Shown piece by piece: positions 22,261-31,017 of a DNA stretch of 64,000 nt. The DNA comes from Pseudoduganella lutea (GTDB lineage: Bacteria; Pseudomonadota; Gammaproteobacteria; Burkholderiales; Burkholderiaceae_D). The DNA is taken from positions 5,642,001 through 5,706,000 of the forward strand of contig NZ_CP035913.1 of assembly GCF_004209755.1 (NCBI RefSeq), given 5' to 3'. Each line of letters begins with the position of its first letter. Position 1 is the stretch's first letter. The position numbers and the translations under genes were made by a program. Below the pieces are notes generated by a model, which was given only the letters and a program-made list of their open reading frames with translations, ran no database searches and was not told the DNA's origin.

Positions 22261-22322
22261 CGGGGACTGATCGTTCAATCTCCGTAACCGGCCAACATAT
22301 CAAATTTTTAAAGGAAACTGCA

Positions 22323-22856
22323 ATAGCTACTGACAAGTCGCAGCATCGCATCAATGGCGAAATCACGGCACCGGAAATGCGTCTCTCCGGTGTCAATAAT
22401 GAGCCGCTGGGCATCGTGAGCCTGGCCGAAGCCTTCCGCCTGGCGGAAGAGGCGAACGTGGACCTCGTGGAAATTGCGCCGACCGCGCAGCCGCCGGTTT
22501 GCCGTCTGATGGATTACGGTAAGTTTAAGTATTCCGAGCAGAAAAAAGCGCACGAAGCCAAATTGAAGCAGAAAATCATCTCCGTGAAGGAAGTCAAATT
22601 CCGTCCCGGTACCGATGAAGGCGACTACAACATCAAGCTGCGCAATCTGATCAAGTTCCTGGAAGATGGCGACAAGACGAAGATCACCCTTCGTTTCCGC
22701 GGCCGTGAAATGGCCCACCAGGATATCGGCATGCGCATGCTGGAGCGGTTGAGGGGCGATCTGGAAGAGCATGGCCAGGTCGAGCAGTTCCCCAAGATGG
22801 AAGGCCGCCAGATGATCATGGTCATTGCCCCCAAAAAGAAAATTCCGCCGCGGTAA
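22323..22856 (+). CDS. infC: Translation initiation factor IF-3 (ATA start codon)
   Basis: Protein of 177 residues. The first in-frame ATG (22377) would remove the conserved N-terminal [13 protein letters not shown] segment. The full-length frame opens with ATA at 22323, 7 bp after AAGGA (22311-22315), and the IF-3 N-domain reads on without interruption. Enteric infC begins with the rare codon AUU, which lets IF-3 repress its own translation by rejecting non-canonical starts. An ATA start here implies the same feedback. The rest matches IF-3: [20 protein letters not shown], the linker, and the C-domain [23 protein letters not shown] block (here [17 protein letters not shown]). Confidence 0.93.
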   Translation: MATDKSQHRINGEITAPEMRLSGVNNEPLGIVSLAEAFRLAEEANVDLVEIAPTAQPPVCRLMDYGKFKYSEQKKAHEAKLKQKIISVKEVKFRPGTDEGDYNIKLRNLIKFLEDGDKTKITLRFRGREMAHQDIGMRMLERLRGDLEEHGQVEQFPKMEGRQMIMVIAPKKKIPPR

Positions 22857-22864
22857 GCCTGCGA

Positions 22865-22957
22865 AGCGGGCGCATTTCGGGTCCACCGTGCTCCGCTGCG
22901 GCGGACCGACCGTACTGAAGTACGGTTCCGCGCGCTGGGCCCGAACTGCATCCCGCT
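22865..22957 (+). ncRNA. Predicted three-way-junction RNA element after infC
   Basis: Base pairing seen by eye: AGCGGG (22865-22870) with CCCGCT (22952-22957); GCA (22872-22874) with TGC (22947-22949); TTCGGGTCC (22876-22884) with GGGCCCGAA (22937-22945). Inside are two closed arms: TCCGC/GCGGA around TGCG (22892-22905) and ACCGTAC/GTACGGT around TGAA (22909-22926). No T run follows, so it is not a standard terminator. It starts 9 bp after the infC stop and precedes rpmI-rplT by 240 bp. It could be a ribosomal-protein leader, a processing signal or a stabiliser. Function unknown. Confidence 0.5.
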
Positions 22958-23024
22958 GTGCAGGTTACCGGGACGGATTTTAACTATGCCTCCGGCAATG
23001 ATGGTGCGCGGTTGAAAAAGTCGG

Positions 23025-23030
23025 TATAAT
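23025..23030 (+). promoter_or_regulatory. Possible -10 element for rpmI-rplT
   Basis: A consensus TATAAT lies in the 340-bp infC-rpmI gap, 166 bp before rpmI. The -35 at 17-bp spacing (TGGTGC) is poor. TTGAAA is present but only 7 bp away. If used, rpmI-rplT would have its own long leader. Confidence 0.35.
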
Positions 23031-23196
23031 TACCGGCTCGTCCAGTTGTGGCGAAAAGAATTTGCGGGATCAAATCCGCAACATGTAGTGGCCCAGCTGC
23101 CGCTGCATCAACAAGTGAAAGCAGGCACCCAAGCGCAACGTGTTGTTGCCACCTGCGATCCTGTTATTTGGAGCTGTCCGCGAGGGCAGATGTGTT

Positions 23197-23394
23197 ATGC
23201 CAAAAATGAAGACCAAAAGCTCCGCGAAGAAGCGTTTTCGCGTGCGTCCGGGTGGTACCGTCAAATCGGGTATGGCGTTCAAGCGTCACATCCTGACCAA
23301 GAAAACCACCAAAAACAAGCGTCAGCTGCGTGGCACCCGTAACATCAATGCGTCCGACGTCACCAGCGTCCTGCGCATGATGCCGTCCGCTTAA
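23197..23394 (+). CDS. rpmI: 50S ribosomal protein L35
   Basis: Protein of 65 residues beginning [18 protein letters not shown], the standard L35 length and N-terminus. The ATG at 23197 is therefore the start, although longer in-frame starts exist upstream. GAGGG lies about 10 bp upstream. It is followed after 24 bp by rplT, and the two are co-transcribed in most bacteria. Confidence 0.96.
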   Translation: MPKMKTKSSAKKRFRVRPGGTVKSGMAFKRHILTKKTTKNKRQLRGTRNINASDVTSVLRMMPSA

Positions 23395-23418
23395 TCTCAC
23401 ACTCATTAAGGAGCTACT

Positions 23419-23781
23419 ATGCCTCGAGTAAAACGTGGGGTTACCGCGCGTGCCCGTCATAAAAAAGTACTGAATCAGGCCAAGGGTTACCGCGGCCGCC
23501 GCAGCAAGGTTTACCGGATTGCCAAGCAAGCAGTGATGCGCGCTGGCCAGTATGCCTACCGCGACCGTCGTAACAAGAAGCGCGTCTTCCGCGCCCTGTG
23601 GATCACCCGTATCAACGCGGCTTCGCGCGAACACGGCCTGACCTACAGCGTCTTCATGAACGGCCTGAAGAAAGCCGCTATCGAACTGGACCGTAAAGTC
23701 CTGGCCGATATGGCTGTGATGGACAAGCCGGCGTTTGCCGCGATTGTCAACGCCGTGAAAGCAAAGATCGCTGCTGCTTAA
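23419..23781 (+). CDS. rplT: 50S ribosomal protein L20
   Basis: Protein of 120 residues, L20: [20 protein letters not shown], then [34 protein letters not shown] lies 6 bp before the ATG. L20 binds 23S rRNA early in large-subunit assembly and in several bacteria represses rpmI-rplT through the leader RNA. The long structured leader upstream of rpmI would allow that here, but this is inference. Confidence 0.97.
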   Translation: MPRVKRGVTARARHKKVLNQAKGYRGRRSKVYRIAKQAVMRAGQYAYRDRRNKKRVFRALWITRINAASREHGLTYSVFMNGLKKAAIELDRKVLADMAVMDKPAFAAIVNAVKAKIAAA

Positions 23782-23829
23782 GCATTAGCAATCGATTGTT
23801 GCGTGCTGCCCGACGGGCGGCGCGAAGAG

Positions 23830-23862
23830 CGGGGCACGGGATAACGACCGGTGCCCCGTTTT
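23830..23862 (+). terminator. Hairpin between rplT and pheS
   Basis: CGGGGCAC and GTGCCCCG form an 8-bp stem with a 13-base loop followed by TTTTA. It is either a partial terminator or an attenuator before pheST. I found no phenylalanine-rich leader peptide of the pheM type. Confidence 0.6.
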
Positions 23863-23890
23863 ACATTTCCAGCATAGGAAAATCAGTCGG

Positions 23891-24907
23891 ATGAACTCCC
23901 TCGAACAAATCGTTTCCGTTGCGCAGGCTGACTTTCTCGCCGCCGCGGATGCTGCCGCACTTGAAAACGCCAAAGCCAAGTACCTTGGCAAGACTGGCCA
24001 GATTACCGAACTGATGAAGGGCCTCGGCAAGCTTGCGCCCGAGGAAAAGAAGGCGCAAGGCGCGCTGATCAACGCCGCCAAGGGCCAGATCGAAGCCGCG
24101 CTGACGGCACGCCGCGATGCGCTGGCCGATGCCCAGTTGCAGCAGCGCCTGAATGCCGAAGCGATCGACGTGACCTTGCCCGGCCGCGGCCGCGCTCCCG
24201 GTGGCATCCACCCGGTGATGCGCACGTGGGAGCGGGTCGAGGCGATCTTCCGCTCGATCGGCTTCGACGTGGCCGGTGGCCCCGAGATCGAAACCGACTG
24301 GACCAACTTCACCGCGCTGAACAGCCCGGAAAACCACCCGGCCCGCTCGATGCAGGACACGTTCTATATCGAAGGCAACGACAGCACCGGCAAGCCGCTG
24401 CTGCTGCGCACGCATACGAGTCCGATGCAGGTGCGCTACGCGCGCAGCCACCAGCCGCCGATCAAGGTGATCGCGCCAGGCCGCACGTACCGCGTCGACA
24501 GCGACGCCACCCACTCGCCGATGTTCCACCAGGTCGAAGGCCTGTGGATCGCCGAGAACATCAGCTTTGCCGACCTGAAGGGTGTGTACCTGAACTTCGT
24601 GAAGGCGTTCTTTGAAACGGACGACCTGCAAGTGCGCTTCCGTCCTTCGTATTTCCCGTTTACCGAACCGTCGGCCGAGATCGACATCGCCTTCGGTTCC
24701 GGTCCGCTGAAAGGCCGCTGGCTGGAAGTGTCCGGCTCGGGCCAGGTGCACCCGACTGTCGTGCGCAATTTCGGGCTGGACCCGGAAAAATACATCGGCT
24801 TCGCGTTCGGCTCCGGCCTCGAGCGCCTGACGATGCTGCGCTATGGCGTCAATGACCTGCGCCTGTTCTATGAAGGCGACCTGCGCTTCCTGAAGCAATT
24901 CAATTGA
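23891..24907 (+). CDS. pheS: Phenylalanine--tRNA ligase alpha subunit
   Basis: Protein of 338 residues. The N-terminal coiled coil (about 1-90) binds tRNA-Phe. The class II catalytic core has [37 protein letters not shown] (motif 2 region) and [20 protein letters not shown] (motif 3). The subunit forms the alpha2-beta2 enzyme with PheT, encoded 32 bp downstream. AGGAAAAT lies upstream of the ATG. Confidence 0.97.
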   Translation: MNSLEQIVSVAQADFLAAADAAALENAKAKYLGKTGQITELMKGLGKLAPEEKKAQGALINAAKGQIEAALTARRDALADAQLQQRLNAEAIDVTLPGRGRAPGGIHPVMRTWERVEAIFRSIGFDVAGGPEIETDWTNFTALNSPENHPARSMQDTFYIEGNDSTGKPLLLRTHTSPMQVRYARSHQPPIKVIAPGRTYRVDSDATHSPMFHQVEGLWIAENISFADLKGVYLNFVKAFFETDDLQVRFRPSYFPFTEPSAEIDIAFGSGPLKGRWLEVSGSGQVHPTVVRNFGLDPEKYIGFAFGSGLERLTMLRYGVNDLRLFYEGDLRFLKQFN

Positions 24908-24939
24908 GCAGTTCAATAAAAGAATACTGAAGGCTGATA

Positions 24940-27366
24940 ATGCAATTCTCCGAAAACTGGCTCCGTACCATGGTCGATCCGAAGATGACTTCGGATGAGC
25001 TGTCCCACCTGCTGACGATGTCCGGCCTCGAAGTGGAAGAAGTGGAACCCGTCGCGCCGCCATTCACCAATGTCGTCGTCGGCCACGTGCGCGAAGTGCA
25101 GAAACACCCGAACGCGGACCGCCTGAACGTGTGCCAGGTCGACGTGGGCACGGGTACGCTGCTCAACATCGTGTGCGGCGCGCCCAATGTGCGCGAAGGC
25201 CTGAAGGTGGCATGCGCAACGGCCGGCGCCATGCTGCCGCCGGGCGCCGACGGCAAGCCGTTCGAGATCAAGGTGGGCAAGCTGCGCGGCGTCGAGTCGC
25301 AAGGCATGCTGTGCTCGGCACGTGAACTGAAATTGTCCGAAGACCACGGCGGCCTGCTGGAGTTGCCGGACGATGCGCCCGTGGGCCAGAACTTCCGCGA
25401 CTACTACGCGCTGAACGACCTGAAATTCACGATCAAGCTGACGCCGAACAAGGCCGACTGCCTGTCCGTGCTGGGCGTGGCCCGCGAAGTGGCGGCATTG
25501 ACGGGCGCGCCGCTGAACGCGCCCGCAAGCACTGCTACGGCCGTCACGCTCGAGGAAACGCTGCCCGTGAAGATCGGCGCGCCGGACCTGTGCGGCCGCT
25601 TTGCCGGCCGCGTCATCCGCAACCTGAACGCGAAGGCCGCCACGCCGGACTGGATGAAACAGCGCCTCGAGCGCAGCGGCCAGCGTTCGCTGTCGGCGCT
25701 GGTCGACATCTCGAACTACGTGATGCTGGAGCTGGGCCGTCCATCGCACGTGTTCGACCTGGACAAGATCCACGGCGGCCTGGAAGTACGCTGGGGTAAG
25801 CCTGGCGAATCGCTGAAGCTGCTGAACGGTAATACGGTTTCCGTCGACGAATGGGTCGGCGTGGTTGCGGACGAGCAGAACGTGGAATCGCTTGCCGGCA
25901 TCATGGGCGGCGATGCCACCGCCGTCTCGCTGGACACGACCAATGTGTACGTGGAAGCGGCGTTCTGGTGGCCGAACGCCATCCAGGGCCGTGCCCGCAA
26001 GTACAACTTCTCGACCGATGCGGCCCACCGCTTCGAGCGCGGCGTGGACTACGCAACGATTCCCGAGCACCTCGAACGCATCACCGCGCTGATCGTGGAA
26101 ATCTGCGGCACGCCGGAGACGAAAGTCGGCGCAATCGATGACCAGGTCGTCAACCTGCCGGAGCGCCAGCCCGTGCAACTGCGCACCGCGCGCGCCCAGA
26201 AGGTCATCGGCGTGCCGCTGACGGACGAGGTCATCGCCGACATCTTCAAGCGCCTGGCGCTGCCGCATACGGTAGAGAATGGCGTATTCTCCGTCACGGC
26301 GCCGAGCTACCGTTTCGACATCGAGATCGAGGAAGACCTGATCGAGGAAGTGGCCCGCGTCTACGGCTTCGAGAACATTCCGGCCAAGCCGCCGGTGGCC
26401 GAAAACACGATGCAGATCGCGCCGGAAAACACCCGTTCGATCTTCGCGGTGCGGCACCAGCTGGCCGACCTGGGTTACCAGGAAGTGGTCAACATGAGCT
26501 TCGTGGAAGCGCAGTGGGAGCAGGACTTCAACGGCAACGAGAATCCGATCAAGCTGCAGAACCCCATCGCCAGCCAGCTGTCCGTCATGCGTTCGTCGCT
26601 GATAGGCAGCCTGGTGGCGAACGTGCGCTACAACGTCAACCGCAAGGCGCCACGCGTGCGCGCGTTCGAAGTGGGCGCCGTGTACAAGCGCGACGCGGCC
26701 GTGCAGGACGGGCCGCTGACGGTGGCGGGTTACGACCAGCCCCAGCGGATCGGCGTCATCGCCTATGGCCCGCAGGCGGACGAGCAATGGGGCTTGCCAA
26801 CGCGCGATGCCGACTTCTTCGACGTCAAGGCCGATCTGGAGGCGCTGTTCGCGCCGGCCCCGTTGCGCTTTGCCAAGCTGGAACACCCGGCGCTGCATCC
26901 GGGCCGTGCCGCCTCCGTTGCGCTGGATGGCAAGGTGATCGGCTTCATTGGCGAACTGCATCCGCGCTGGCTGCAAAAGTATGACCTGCCGAAGGCGCCT
27001 GTCGTATTCGAGGTCGATGCAGTAGCATTGCAGCAACGTGACGTGCCGGTTTATACGGAAATTTCGAAATTCCCGGGCACGACGCGCGACCTCGCACTGG
27101 TGGTTCCACACACGGTGGCGGCGCAGGATCTGCTGGATGTATTCGCGGCCGCGGTGGCGGCGAGCGAACATGCCCGCATCGTGCAAGCCATTGTTTTGTT
27201 TGATGAATACCGTGGCGTTGGCCTCGCATCGGACGAGAAATCGCTTGCTTTCCGCTTTAGCTTGCAAGATACTCAAACAACCCTGCAGGACGAAATCGTC
27301 GATGCATTGATGGGCTCGTTGGCCGATGCGGCAACGCAAAAAGCTGGCGCAAAATTACGCAAGTGA
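24940..27366 (+). CDS. pheT: Phenylalanine--tRNA ligase beta subunit
   Basis: Protein of 808 residues of normal length. Domains in order: an N-terminal EMAP/tRNA-binding domain (about 40-155, [26 protein letters not shown]), B3/B4 editing domains (about 210-380, with [16 protein letters not shown]), B5, the catalytic-like core (about 470-690), and a C-terminal ferredoxin-fold anticodon-binding domain (about 715-808, [18 protein letters not shown]). The editing domain hydrolyses tyrosyl-tRNA-Phe. It is translated from its own start in the same operon as pheS. Confidence 0.97.
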   Translation: MQFSENWLRTMVDPKMTSDELSHLLTMSGLEVEEVEPVAPPFTNVVVGHVREVQKHPNADRLNVCQVDVGTGTLLNIVCGAPNVREGLKVACATAGAMLPPGADGKPFEIKVGKLRGVESQGMLCSARELKLSEDHGGLLELPDDAPVGQNFRDYYALNDLKFTIKLTPNKADCLSVLGVAREVAALTGAPLNAPASTATAVTLEETLPVKIGAPDLCGRFAGRVIRNLNAKAATPDWMKQRLERSGQRSLSALVDISNYVMLELGRPSHVFDLDKIHGGLEVRWGKPGESLKLLNGNTVSVDEWVGVVADEQNVESLAGIMGGDATAVSLDTTNVYVEAAFWWPNAIQGRARKYNFSTDAAHRFERGVDYATIPEHLERITALIVEICGTPETKVGAIDDQVVNLPERQPVQLRTARAQKVIGVPLTDEVIADIFKRLALPHTVENGVFSVTAPSYRFDIEIEEDLIEEVARVYGFENIPAKPPVAENTMQIAPENTRSIFAVRHQLADLGYQEVVNMSFVEAQWEQDFNGNENPIKLQNPIASQLSVMRSSLIGSLVANVRYNVNRKAPRVRAFEVGAVYKRDAAVQDGPLTVAGYDQPQRIGVIAYGPQADEQWGLPTRDADFFDVKADLEALFAPAPLRFAKLEHPALHPGRAASVALDGKVIGFIGELHPRWLQKYDLPKAPVVFEVDAVALQQRDVPVYTEISKFPGTTRDLALVVPHTVAAQDLLDVFAAAVAASEHARIVQAIVLFDEYRGVGLASDEKSLAFRFSLQDTQTTLQDEIVDALMGSLADAATQKAGAKLRK

Positions 27367-27413
27367 GTTGTCAATCGTTCACTGGATAATGCGCTGACTG
27401 GTGCTCTGCATGA

Positions 27414-27442
27414 TTGCCGGCGTAGTTGCCGGCGTAGTTGCC
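27414..27442. repeat. Short 12-bp tandem repeat between pheT and ihfA
   Basis: TTGCCGGCGTAG occurs twice in a row (27414-27425 and 27426-27437), followed by TTGCC. The repeat sits in the 363-bp gap 27367-27729, which otherwise holds only the hairpin at 27619-27643 and the possible N-terminal extension of ihfA. Confidence 0.7.
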
Positions 27443-27618
27443 AATGATCGTGCGGATCCTGTACTGCAGGGCTGGAAATGCCGGTTTCGGTACTGCTGTG
27501 GTAACTTAGATCGAACTTAAGTTGAGCAGTAAATACCCGTGCAACTCTTCCGTGCACTGCAGCATTCATTCAGAATAGTCAACATTCAATGCGGTTCAGT
27601 GCAGTTCAGTTCATATTA

Positions 27619-27643
27619 GCGGGTCCGGCAATGCCGGACTCGC
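27619..27643 (+). promoter_or_regulatory. Stable hairpin in the 5' region of ihfA
   Basis: GCGGGTCCGGC and GCCGGACTCGC pair over 11 positions (one G-T) around a 3-base loop. No T run follows, so it is more likely a 5' UTR structure than a terminator. Confidence 0.45.
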
Positions 27644-27729
27644 GTACTTTGTAAAGGCAGGGCAGCAAAATTAACAACAACGACACCGCGATTTTGCAAT
27701 CCGCGCTGGATGCCGAGTTGCACAGCGCC

Positions 27730-28077
27730 ATGCAGGTTGCAAAAGTACGCCAGGAAGCTGAAAAAAGCTTGCCCACATTGACGAAAGCCGAATTGGCCGA
27801 ACTCCTGTTCGAACAGGTCGGTTTGAACAAGCGCGAGGCAAAGGACATGGTCGAAACCTTTTTCGACGAGATTCGCAATGCGCTCGAGCGGGGCGAAGCC
27901 GTCAAACTGTCCGGTTTCGGCAATTTCCAGTTGCGCGACAAGCCGCAGCGGCCGGGTCGCAATCCAAAAACAGGGGAAGAAATCCCGATTACGGCGCGTC
28001 GCGTCGTTACCTTCCATGCCAGCCAGAAGCTCAAGGCGATGGTGGAAGAAAGTGCCGCGCTGGCACGCGCAGCCTGA
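27730..28077 (+). CDS. ihfA: Integration host factor subunit alpha
   Basis: Core protein of the HU/IHF family: [26 protein letters not shown], then [30 protein letters not shown], whose tip proline intercalates and bends DNA. IHF-alpha pairs with IHF-beta and shapes promoters and recombination sites. The start is uncertain. The ATG at 27730 gives 115 residues but has no clear ribosome binding site. A TTG at 27694 gives 127 residues. An ATT at 27670, with AGGG 8 bp upstream, gives 135 residues; the in-frame codons up to it are open. All versions carry a longer N-terminal tail than enteric IhfA. Confidence 0.85.
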   Translation: MQVAKVRQEAEKSLPTLTKAELAELLFEQVGLNKREAKDMVETFFDEIRNALERGEAVKLSGFGNFQLRDKPQRPGRNPKTGEEIPITARRVVTFHASQKLKAMVEESAALARAA

Positions 28078-28089
28078 TAAAGGATCGGC

Positions 28090-28476
28090 ATGAACGATCG
28101 CATCAGCAAGACCGAACTGGTCAGCTTGCCGCCGATTCCGGCCAAGCGTTACTTCACGATCGGCGAGGTTAGCGAACTGTGTGGCGTGAAACCGCACGTG
28201 CTGCGCTACTGGGAACAGGAATTCACCCAACTCAAGCCAGTCAAGCGGCGCGGCAACCGCCGCTATTATCAACACCATGAAGTGCTGCTGATCCGCCGCA
28301 TCCGTGAGCTGCTCTATGAACAGGGCTTCACGATCAGTGGCGCACGCAACAAACTGGACAGCCGCGGCGTCGCCGCCCAGGAAGCGTATGATGACGATAC
28401 GCCGCCGGCGCCGCCACCGCTCGACCGGGAAATGATCCGCAGCGAACTGCTCGCGATCCTGAACCTGTTGAAATAA
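28090..28476 (+). CDS. MerR family transcriptional regulator
   Basis: Protein of 128 residues with an N-terminal MerR winged helix (about 20-90): YFTIGEVSELCGVKPHVLRYWEQEF, RRGNRRYYQHHEVLLIRRIRELLYEQGFTI. The C-terminal part is short and proline-rich (DDTPPAPPPLDRE), with no cysteine metal site or drug-binding domain. This small MerR protein is usually found directly after ihfA in proteobacteria, 12 bp downstream here. Its role there is not well defined. Confidence 0.9.
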   Translation: MNDRISKTELVSLPPIPAKRYFTIGEVSELCGVKPHVLRYWEQEFTQLKPVKRRGNRRYYQHHEVLLIRRIRELLYEQGFTISGARNKLDSRGVAAQEAYDDDTPPAPPPLDREMIRSELLAILNLLK

Positions 28477-28486
28477 GCACAGCGAT

Positions 28487-28513
28487 ACCGGTGGTGCCGG
28501 TCACTTTTCTTTT
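28487..28513 (+). terminator. Weak intrinsic terminator after merR
   Basis: ACCGG and CCGGT form a short stem around a 5-base loop, followed after CAC by TTTTCTTTT. Confidence 0.5.
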
Positions 28514-28564
28514 GCAGCCATGTCCCGATATGTAGGCGCGACATCGGGGCAGAACGTTAAATGA

Positions 28565-28591
28565 TTGGTGTTACAATATCAACGTTATAAT
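28565..28591 (+). promoter_or_regulatory. Possible promoter of the NarL-type response regulator
   Basis: TATAAT at 28586-28591 has a -35-like TTGGTG 15 bp before it (28565-28570). It lies 74 bp upstream of the response regulator start. Confidence 0.45.
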
Positions 28592-28665
28592 TCTGTTAGT
28601 TAAAAATACAGACGCTCGGCGAGCGATCCAGGGCCACTCCCAAGCCAGGGATAACGAGGGAAACA

Positions 28666-29298
28666 ATGATACGCGTTGCCATTTGTGACGATCACCAGAT
28701 AGTACGAGCAGGCTTCAAACAGATCTTTTCGCAATCCGACGAATTTTCCGTCGTGGCGGAAGGCAGTACCGGGCGTGAGGCACTCGATATCGCGCGCCGC
28801 GAAATCTGCGATGTGCTGCTGCTCGATATCGCCATGCCCGACCAGAGCGGTATCGACACGCTGCGCACGATCCGCCAGGGGCAGCCCGATTTGCCGGTGC
28901 TGATCCTGTCCGGCTACCCGGCACAGCAATATGCGCTCAACCTCTTCAAGATGGGTGCCAATGGCTACCTGAACAAGGAATGCGAGGCCGATGAACTGAT
29001 CACGGCCGTGCGTACCGTGTTCCAGGGCCGCCGCTATGTCAGCTCGCAGGTTGGCGAGCTGCTGGCACAGAGCTTCGACCGCGATCCGAACACGGCGCTG
29101 CATACCGAATTGTCGGACCGCGAATTCCAGGTTTTCCTGCGCCTTGCCCGAGGTGCCACCGTGTCCGATATCGGCACGGCGCTATCGCTCAGCATCAAGA
29201 CAGTGAGCACCTATCGCACCCGGATCATGGAGAAAATGGGCTTGCAGTCGAATAGTGACCTGACCTACTATGCAATGAAGAACAACCTGCTGGATTGA
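28666..29298 (+). CDS. NarL/FixJ-type two-component response regulator
   Basis: Protein of 210 residues. The receiver domain (1-120) has acidic pocket D8/D9, phosphoacceptor D54 in VLLLDIAMPD, and lysine K109-region NKECEADE. The LuxR-type DNA-binding domain (about 145-210) reads LSDREFQVFLRLARGATVSDIG then LSIKTVSTYRTRIMEKMGL. GAGGGAAAC precedes the ATG. It is followed, after a strong terminator, by a CHASE3 histidine kinase that is the likely partner. Its target genes are not evident here. Confidence 0.93.
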   Translation: MIRVAICDDHQIVRAGFKQIFSQSDEFSVVAEGSTGREALDIARREICDVLLLDIAMPDQSGIDTLRTIRQGQPDLPVLILSGYPAQQYALNLFKMGANGYLNKECEADELITAVRTVFQGRRYVSSQVGELLAQSFDRDPNTALHTELSDREFQVFLRLARGATVSDIGTALSLSIKTVSTYRTRIMEKMGLQSNSDLTYYAMKNNLLD

Positions 29299-29314
29299 CA
29301 GCGGTCGCATCGTG

Positions 29315-29361
29315 AAAACCGCCAGTGCCGATCCTCCGGGATCGGTCCTGGCGGTTTTTTT
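29315..29361. terminator. Long intrinsic terminator between response regulator and kinase
   Basis: AAAACCGCCAG and CTGGCGGTTTT form the outer stem, and CCGATC/GATCGG the inner stem, with a T run at the end and an A run at the beginning. It can work in both directions and means the kinase is transcribed separately. Confidence 0.88.
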
Positions 29362-29490
29362 GCAAGGGTCGATCGATCTGTTGTTCCGGTGGGCAATATT
29401 CTCACCGTGTGGCATTTCCGTGAGGCATTAAAATGGTGGGCGGGCTATAATGGCCTGCCCGCCGTCTGCGCCAGCGAAGGATGCTTCAGG

Positions 29491-31017
29491 ATGTATTTCA
29501 CAGCGAAGGCAGCACCGCATTACCGGCTGCCACTCTACAAGACCGTATTGTGCGTTACGTGCGCGCTGATCCTTGTCGTCAACGGCCTGTTCCTCTTTCA
29601 TAACCTCGAAGCACTGAAAAGCGCCAACGCGCAAGTGCTGCAAAGCTCGCGCGTTGCCGAGCGCCTTCAGTACCTCGACGTGCTCGTGCAGGATGCGGAA
29701 AGCAGCATGCGCGGTTACTTTATTTCCGGTAACGACGTCTATCTCGGCCCGACGCGCACCGTGCTGTCGCAGACCGAGGCCGAGGTGCGCCAGTTGCAGG
29801 GCCTGCTGGCCGACAACCCCGCCCAACTGAAAAACCTCGCCCAGTTGAACACGCTGATCCGTCGCAAGCTGTCGATGCTGAACCAGGCCGTCGAGGTCTA
29901 CCACCATGGCGGGCTGGACGAGATCGTCAATATTTCCCGCTATGGCGATGAACGTGGCGGCCTCGACGAGATCCGGCTGCAGACCGTGATCATGATCCAG
30001 GAGCAGAACGAAACGCTGGAAGCGCGCAGCGCGCGCTTCTACGACGAATATCATCGGGCACTGGTGCTCGGCGTGCTGATCAACGCCATCGCGATCGTGG
30101 TGCTCGTCATGTTCTACCGCCTCGTCGGGCGCAGTTATTATCGCCAGGCCGCCGTCGAGCATGCGCTGCAGCAGTCGAACGAGAACCTCGAAGCGATGGT
30201 GGCACAGCGTACCGAGCAGTTGTCAGTGCTGTCGCGGCACCTGATCACCATCAGCGAGGATGAAAAATCGCGCCTGTCGCGCGAACTGCACGACGAAATG
30301 GGCGCCAACCTCACGTCGATCGGCATGGATATCGGTGCCGTCATGTTGCAGCTGCAGAAAACGCAACCTGAACTGGCGGCCCAGTTGAAGCGGGCACGTG
30401 GCACGCTGGTGGAGACGGTGGAGCTGAAGCGCCGCATCATCGAGGATCTGCGGCCCAGCCTGCTGGACAACCTGGGCCTGTGCGCCGCGATCGACAGCTA
30501 TACCGACGATTTCTCGCGCATGACGAAACTGCCGTGTGAAACGGAGATCGGTCCGGAAATCGATGGCATCGTTCGCGAAGGCGATGCCAGCCTGTCGATC
30601 GCGCTGTTCCGCATCGTCCAGGAATCGCTGACCAACATCCGCAAGTATGCGCAGGCAAGCCGTGTGTCCGTGACGCTGATACGGACAGGCGAGGGGATCG
30701 TCCTGAGGATTATCGACGACGGCATCGGCATCGCATCGAACACATTGGCCAAACCGATGTCGCACGGCATTCTCGGCATGCGGGAACGCGCGTTGCTGCT
30801 GGGGGGCACGTTGACGATCCGCCGCGGGCGCGGCGACAAGGGCACATGCATCGAGGCGCGCATTCCGCTCAGGAATGGCGCGCCGGTGGAGGGGAGTGTG
30901 GCGCGGCCGCCGGTCAGCAGCCCGCTACGTCAACGAGCAGACGATCATATTCCGTCTTTGCCACTTTGTAGCACTCGCCCGCATAGCGTTCCAGCCCATC
31001 ACGATCCAGTACAGTGA
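29491..31017 (+). CDS. CHASE3-domain sensor histidine kinase (DegS/NarX type)
   Basis: Protein of 508 residues. Order: membrane helix (about 18-38, TVLCVTCALILVVNGLFLFH), periplasmic CHASE3 sensor (about 45-180, with AESSMRGYFISGNDVYLG), second helix (about 195-215), coiled-coil linker, HisKA_3 domain with phosphoacceptor H267 in SRELHDEMGANL, and a HATPase_c domain (LFRIVQESLTNIRKYAQAS, IIDDGIGI, SHGILGMRERALLLGG). The start chosen is ATG 29491, with AAGGA 9 bp upstream. The catalytic part ends near GTCIEARIPL. The last 35-40 residues are proline- and arginine-rich and are read antisense to the 3' end of the Crp/Fnr gene. The neighbouring regulator (28666-29298) is the probable partner. Confidence 0.92.
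   Translation: MYFTAKAAPHYRLPLYKTVLCVTCALILVVNGLFLFHNLEALKSANAQVLQSSRVAERLQYLDVLVQDAESSMRGYFISGNDVYLGPTRTVLSQTEAEVRQLQGLLADNPAQLKNLAQLNTLIRRKLSMLNQAVEVYHHGGLDEIVNISRYGDERGGLDEIRLQTVIMIQEQNETLEARSARFYDEYHRALVLGVLINAIAIVVLVMFYRLVGRSYYRQAAVEHALQQSNENLEAMVAQRTEQLSVLSRHLITISEDEKSRLSRELHDEMGANLTSIGMDIGAVMLQLQKTQPELAAQLKRARGTLVETVELKRRIIEDLRPSLLDNLGLCAAIDSYTDDFSRMTKLPCETEIGPEIDGIVREGDASLSIALFRIVQESLTNIRKYAQASRVSVTLIRTGEGIVLRIIDDGIGIASNTLAKPMSHGILGMRERALLLGGTLTIRRGRGDKGTCIEARIPLRNGAPVEGSVARPPVSSPLRQRADDHIPSLPLCSTRPHSVPAHHDPVQ

Noticed and set aside
20359..22278. 639-codon minus-strand open frame over thrS
   Set aside because: It is the complement of a real thrS gene; the composition is biased and no motif is present.
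23012..23030. TTGAAA and TATAAT as a promoter pair for rpmI
   Set aside because: The spacer is only 7 bp, so TTGAAA cannot be the -35; only the -10 was kept as a weak feature.
24913..27339. 808-codon minus-strand open frame over pheT
   Set aside because: It is antisense to a complete, conserved pheT gene and has no recognisable protein features.
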